Of a stretch of 64,000 nt of DNA, positions 61,318-64,000 are shown in pieces. Origin of the DNA: Mycolicibacterium frederiksbergense. GTDB taxonomy: Bacteria; Actinomycetota; Actinomycetes; Mycobacteriales; Mycobacteriaceae. Where the stretch lies: the NCBI RefSeq assembly GCF_029893345.1, contig NZ_JARXVE010000001.1, forward strand, positions 992,001-1,056,000, in the 5' to 3' direction. A model generated the notes under the pieces. It saw only the letters and a list, made by a program, of their open reading frames with translations. It was not told where the DNA came from and searched no databases. The translations under genes were made by a program, and so were the position numbers. Position 1 is the stretch's first letter. Each line of letters begins with the position of its first letter.

Positions 61318-62649
61318 GTGCTCGAGTTCGACGACATCCAGCACATCCTGCTGACCCGCACCCCGGCGATCACCGGGCGCTACGAGTTTCTGACCTTCGA
61401 CACCCCGCAGGGCGGGCGGGCCTGGCTCACCGAGCTGCTGGACAAGGTGCAGTCGGCCTCGGCCGCGGTGGCCACGATGGACGAATCCGACCGCTGGGTC
61501 ACGCTGGCGTTCACCTGGACCGGATTGCGGGCCCTCGGCGTCGACGAGGAGTCATTGGCCACCTTCCCGGATGCCTTCCGGCAGGGCATGGCGCGGCGCG
61601 CCTCGATCCTGGGTGACACCGGCGCGGCCGCGCCCGAACACTGGGTGGGCGGCCTGGCCGGTGACGATCTGCATGCGATCGCGATCTTGTTCTCCCGCAC
61701 CGACGAGCAGTGCCGTCGCTCAATCGAGGAGCACGACAAGCTGCTGGACCGAACCGCCGGTGTGCGCAGCCTGTCCTATCTGGACCTGAACGCGACCCCG
61801 CCGTTCAATTACGCCCACGATCACTTCGGATACCGCGATCGGCTTTCCCAACCGGTGATGAAAGGCTCCGGGGAGGAGCCGACCCCGGGTTCCGGCGATC
61901 CACTGGAACCCGGTGAGTTCATCCTTGGCTACCCCGACGAAGACGGGCCCGTCGCCAATCTGCCCAAGCCGGATGTGTTGTCCCGCAACGGTAGTTATAT
62001 GGCCTACCGACGGTTGCAGGAGCACGTCGCGGTGTTTCGGGACTACATTCGGGAGCGATCGGATACGCCCGAAGCCGAGGAGCTGCTGGCCGCGAAGTTC
62101 ATGGGCCGGTGGCGCAGCGGCGCCCCCCTGGTACTGGCGCCCGACCACGACGATCCCGAGCTGGGTGCAGATCCCATGCGCAACAACGATTTCAACTACA
62201 AACAGATGGATCCGTTCGGCTACGCCTGCCCACTGGGATCACATGCGCGCCGGCTCAACCCACGGGACACCGCGCACTACATGAACCGGCGCCGAATGAT
62301 CCGGCGCGGCGCCACCTACGGCCCGGCCCTGCCCGCCGGCGCACCCGATGATGGTGTGGATCGCGGTATCGCGGCGTTCATCATCTGTGCCGATCTGGTG
62401 CGCCAGTTCGAGTTCGCGCAGAACGTCTGGATCAACGACGAGACGTTCCACGAACTGGGCAACGAGCACGACCCGATTTGCGGCACTCAGGACGGCACAC
62501 TGGACTTCACTGTGCCCAAACGACCGATACGCCAGGTTCACAAGGGAATTCCGGCCTTCACCACGCTTCGCGGCGGCGCCTACTTCTTCCTGCCGGGCAT
62601 GTCGGCGTTGCGCCATCTGGCCGCCGGAAGCGGCGAGACGATCTCATGA
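61318..62649 (+). CDS. DyP-type heme peroxidase-like protein
   Basis: The 443-residue protein has DyP-family features: FGYRDRLSQPVMKGSG around residue 170, the proximal heme histidine likely His309 in GSHARRLNPRD, and a C-terminal FLPGMSALRHLA. The distal GxxDG motif of DyP enzymes reads GYRDR: the Asp (174) is kept but the final Gly is Arg175, which may change peroxide handling. No signal peptide is present. A GTG start is used six bases after the small upstream gene. Its natural substrate is unknown; some DyPs are packed in encapsulins, but no encapsulin gene is seen here. Confidence 0.82.
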   Translation: MLEFDDIQHILLTRTPAITGRYEFLTFDTPQGGRAWLTELLDKVQSASAAVATMDESDRWVTLAFTWTGLRALGVDEESLATFPDAFRQGMARRASILGDTGAAAPEHWVGGLAGDDLHAIAILFSRTDEQCRRSIEEHDKLLDRTAGVRSLSYLDLNATPPFNYAHDHFGYRDRLSQPVMKGSGEEPTPGSGDPLEPGEFILGYPDEDGPVANLPKPDVLSRNGSYMAYRRLQEHVAVFRDYIRERSDTPEAEELLAAKFMGRWRSGAPLVLAPDHDDPELGADPMRNNDFNYKQMDPFGYACPLGSHARRLNPRDTAHYMNRRRMIRRGATYGPALPAGAPDDGVDRGIAAFIICADLVRQFEFAQNVWINDETFHELGNEHDPICGTQDGTLDFTVPKRPIRQVHKGIPAFTTLRGGAYFFLPGMSALRHLAAGSGETIS

Positions 62650-62676
62650 CCGGCCAGTCCTGAGGCCGTATCCGCG

Positions 62677-63612
62677 CTACGGCAGCGCCGCGAGCAGACT
62701 CGGATCCATCAGAAGTGCGGGGCCGGGCGCCGGATCGACCGCAATGTGCGGCTGCTCGGTAGGCAGGTGCGGCTGCGCAGCGGGCAGGTGCGGCTGTGCA
62801 GCAGGCTCAGGCGTCTGCGGGGGCACCGGCAGAGCCGCCTGCACCACTGGGCTCGCCGTAGGCCGGGCAGCATCGACCAGGGCCACGGGTTCGACATGGT
62901 CAACGGGTCTCGCCGGTTCCGCGGGTTCGGCTGCGGATTCCCGGTGCGCCCGCTCGGCGGCCTGCGCCGAGACGGCCTCCACGCCGGACTGCGTCACCAC
63001 CGGCGGTGATACGGCCACGCGCGGTATGGCGGCGGTGACGACCTGCGGTGTCCCTGCTCCGGTGACGTCGCCGGCGCTGGCAGTCAGATTCGGTGTCGGT
63101 TCGCTGAACTGTGAACCGACCGTCAGTGTCGCCACCCCGACAGCGGCCGCGACGGCAGCGGCCGCCCGCAGCGCGCGGTACTTGGGCGGATCGGCAGGCC
63201 GATGTCTGGCGGGGATGACTGTCGGGGGGACCGCGTTGGTGGCGACGGCCTGTGCGGCGGCCCGCGCGACGCTGAGTTGGCTGTCCGCCCCGCCGGCATC
63301 GGGGCCGGCCGGTTCGGGGACGACCCGCACATCGTCGAACCCCGTGACCGCCAGCATGTGCAGCAGTTGGGTGGCCTGGTCAGCGACGTCATCGGACCAG
63401 GTCACGCCGACGGCGGTCACATCCTGGCCGCTGGATGCGGCGATGACCCGGGCACTACGCACCGCGGCCGCGGCCCGGGCGGCCAGCTGATCGGCTGCCT
63501 CGACGACGAACGCGTCGTCATCGAGCGGGGTGACCTGGCTGTCAGCGCCGCCGTCGACCAGCACCCAGGCAATGCCGCGCGCAGTCACCGACAGTCCCAG
63601 CACTGTCTTCAC
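62677..63612 (-). CDS. DUF7159-like Ala/Pro-rich membrane protein
   Basis: The 311-residue protein has an N-terminal globular domain (about 1-125, KTVLGLSVTARGIAWVLVDGG, ARVIAASSGQDVTAVGVTWSDDVADQATQLLHMLAVTGFDDVRVVPEP) with an actin-fold-like opening, one hydrophobic helix near residues 147-165, and an Ala/Pro/Val-rich C-terminal tail with AQPHLP repeats (AQPHLPAAQPHLPTEQPHI). This layout belongs to a mycobacterial family of unknown role. The tail is probably disordered. Start is GTG at 63612. Confidence 0.75.
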   Translation of the reverse strand: MKTVLGLSVTARGIAWVLVDGGADSQVTPLDDDAFVVEAADQLAARAAAAVRSARVIAASSGQDVTAVGVTWSDDVADQATQLLHMLAVTGFDDVRVVPEPAGPDAGGADSQLSVARAAAQAVATNAVPPTVIPARHRPADPPKYRALRAAAAVAAAVGVATLTVGSQFSEPTPNLTASAGDVTGAGTPQVVTAAIPRVAVSPPVVTQSGVEAVSAQAAERAHRESAAEPAEPARPVDHVEPVALVDAARPTASPVVQAALPVPPQTPEPAAQPHLPAAQPHLPTEQPHIAVDPAPGPALLMDPSLLAALP

Positions 63613-63726
63613 CCGGTGACCTCAATTCCTGTCGCGTTGCCGATGTCCGGCCGCGACGAGCATATTGCCCCCCGCCCGCATCGGCATCTCGCAGCGATGA
63701 CCGGTAACCGTTGGGGCACCCAGAAT

Positions 63727-64000
63727 TCATCTGGGTTCGCTCGCCGGCTCACCGGCCAACCCCGAGATGAGCAGTCGATGTGCTGCCGGGTCGCCGTTGA
63801 GCACGCGGCTGGACCGTCGGGTGATCTGCCACTTCCCGCCGATGCGGGCCACCTCGAAATGGTTGGCCGTGGCCCGCCACACCACATACTCACTGGCGCC
63901 GTCCGGCGTATCGCGGCGCAGCAGCAACAGGGACTCGCAGACAGCGACGGCGGAGTCACCATCAACCGTCACCACCGCGGGTCCGAGGAAGTGACTGCAG
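63727..64000 (-). CDS. SnoaL/NTF2-like protein, N-terminus beyond window
   Basis: Only the C-terminal about 91 codons are visible; the frame stays open to the window end. HFLGPAVVTVDGDSAVAVCESLLLLRRDTPDGASEYVVWRATANHFEVARIGGKWQITRRSSRVL is the typical last half of a SnoaL_4/NTF2-like domain, with the trailing strands and a short tail. The start lies outside the window, and an internal GTG at 63975 should not be taken as the start. Function unknown. Confidence 0.7.
   Translation of the reverse strand, partial: CSHFLGPAVVTVDGDSAVAVCESLLLLRRDTPDGASEYVVWRATANHFEVARIGGKWQITRRSSRVLNGDPAAHRLLISGLAGEPASEPR

Noticed and set aside
63613-63726. Small ORF between the DUF7159-like gene and the right-edge SnoaL gene
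   Set aside because: No start with a ribosome binding site and no conserved sequence; it looks like a plain spacer.

Overview
The window is high-GC mycobacterial chromosome, most likely from a fast-growing Mycolicibacterium. Much of it follows the Mycobacterium tuberculosis Rv1859-Rv1814 gene order (modCB, ndh, urease, blaI/blaR, gnd1, guaB1, two CorC-type proteins, glcB, gcvB, resR, garA, gcvH, pgsA2, secA2, bacA, an Rv1817-type flavoprotein, an Rv1815-type protease, an Erg3-type protein, malQ). PE/PPE genes, ESX-5 and transposases are not seen, and no tRNA, rRNA or CRISPR array was found. Orthologue names rest on remembered family sequences, not on a search.

Region by region. 0.2-2.1 kb: molybdate ABC permease and ATPase without a binding protein. 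2.3-5.4 kb: degenerate SDR, F420-type oxidoreductase, type II NADH dehydrogenase. 5.4-6.4 kb: a wrecked urease operon in which ureA is deleted internally, ureB has lost its start, and ureC is joined in frame to what looks like the end of ureD. 6.4-9.4 kb: thioesterase, an IdeR-box iron gene, BlaI/BlaR-type regulators. 9.4-20.7 kb: gnd, guaB1, a small coupled ORF followed by two CorC-like proteins, a conserved actinobacterial protein, malate synthase G and a VWA protein. 20.7-33.2 kb: glycine cleavage GcvP under a glycine riboswitch, then ResR, a bifunctional-nuclease-type protein, Rv1828-type MerR, GarA, GcvH, the DUF881/Sbp group, PgsA2 and SecA2, all on the minus strand. 33.3-37.2 kb: two tandem BacA-type transporters. 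37.2-39.3 kb: a flavoprotein/VOC pair behind a perfect KstR-like operator. 39.3-46.6 kb: secreted protease, lectin-LysM protein, a decayed FAD oxidoreductase, sterol-desaturase-like protein, paired SMR transporters, MFS permease, malQ. 46.6-54 kb: small exported proteins, a coupled di-iron-type hydrolase/Fe-S reductase pair, NUDIX, SGNH hydrolase. 54-62.7 kb: a lipid or steroid catabolic region with two acyl-CoA ligases, SRPBCC protein, P450, mycofactocin-type SDR, TetR and a DyP-like peroxidase with a small partner. 62.7-64 kb: a DUF7159-like protein and a truncated SnoaL-like gene.

Functional threads: carbon and nitrogen balance (GarA, glcB, GcvP/GcvH), cell-envelope and export functions (SecA2, PgsA2, DUF881/Sbp, protease, lectin-LysM), and lipid/steroid catabolism. 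The most unusual items are a 32-bp tandem repeat between pgsA2 and the Rv1823-like gene whose copies are mini-ORFs chained by ATGA overlaps, a 46-codon leader ORF coupled to a CorC-like gene, and the multi-deletion urease relic.
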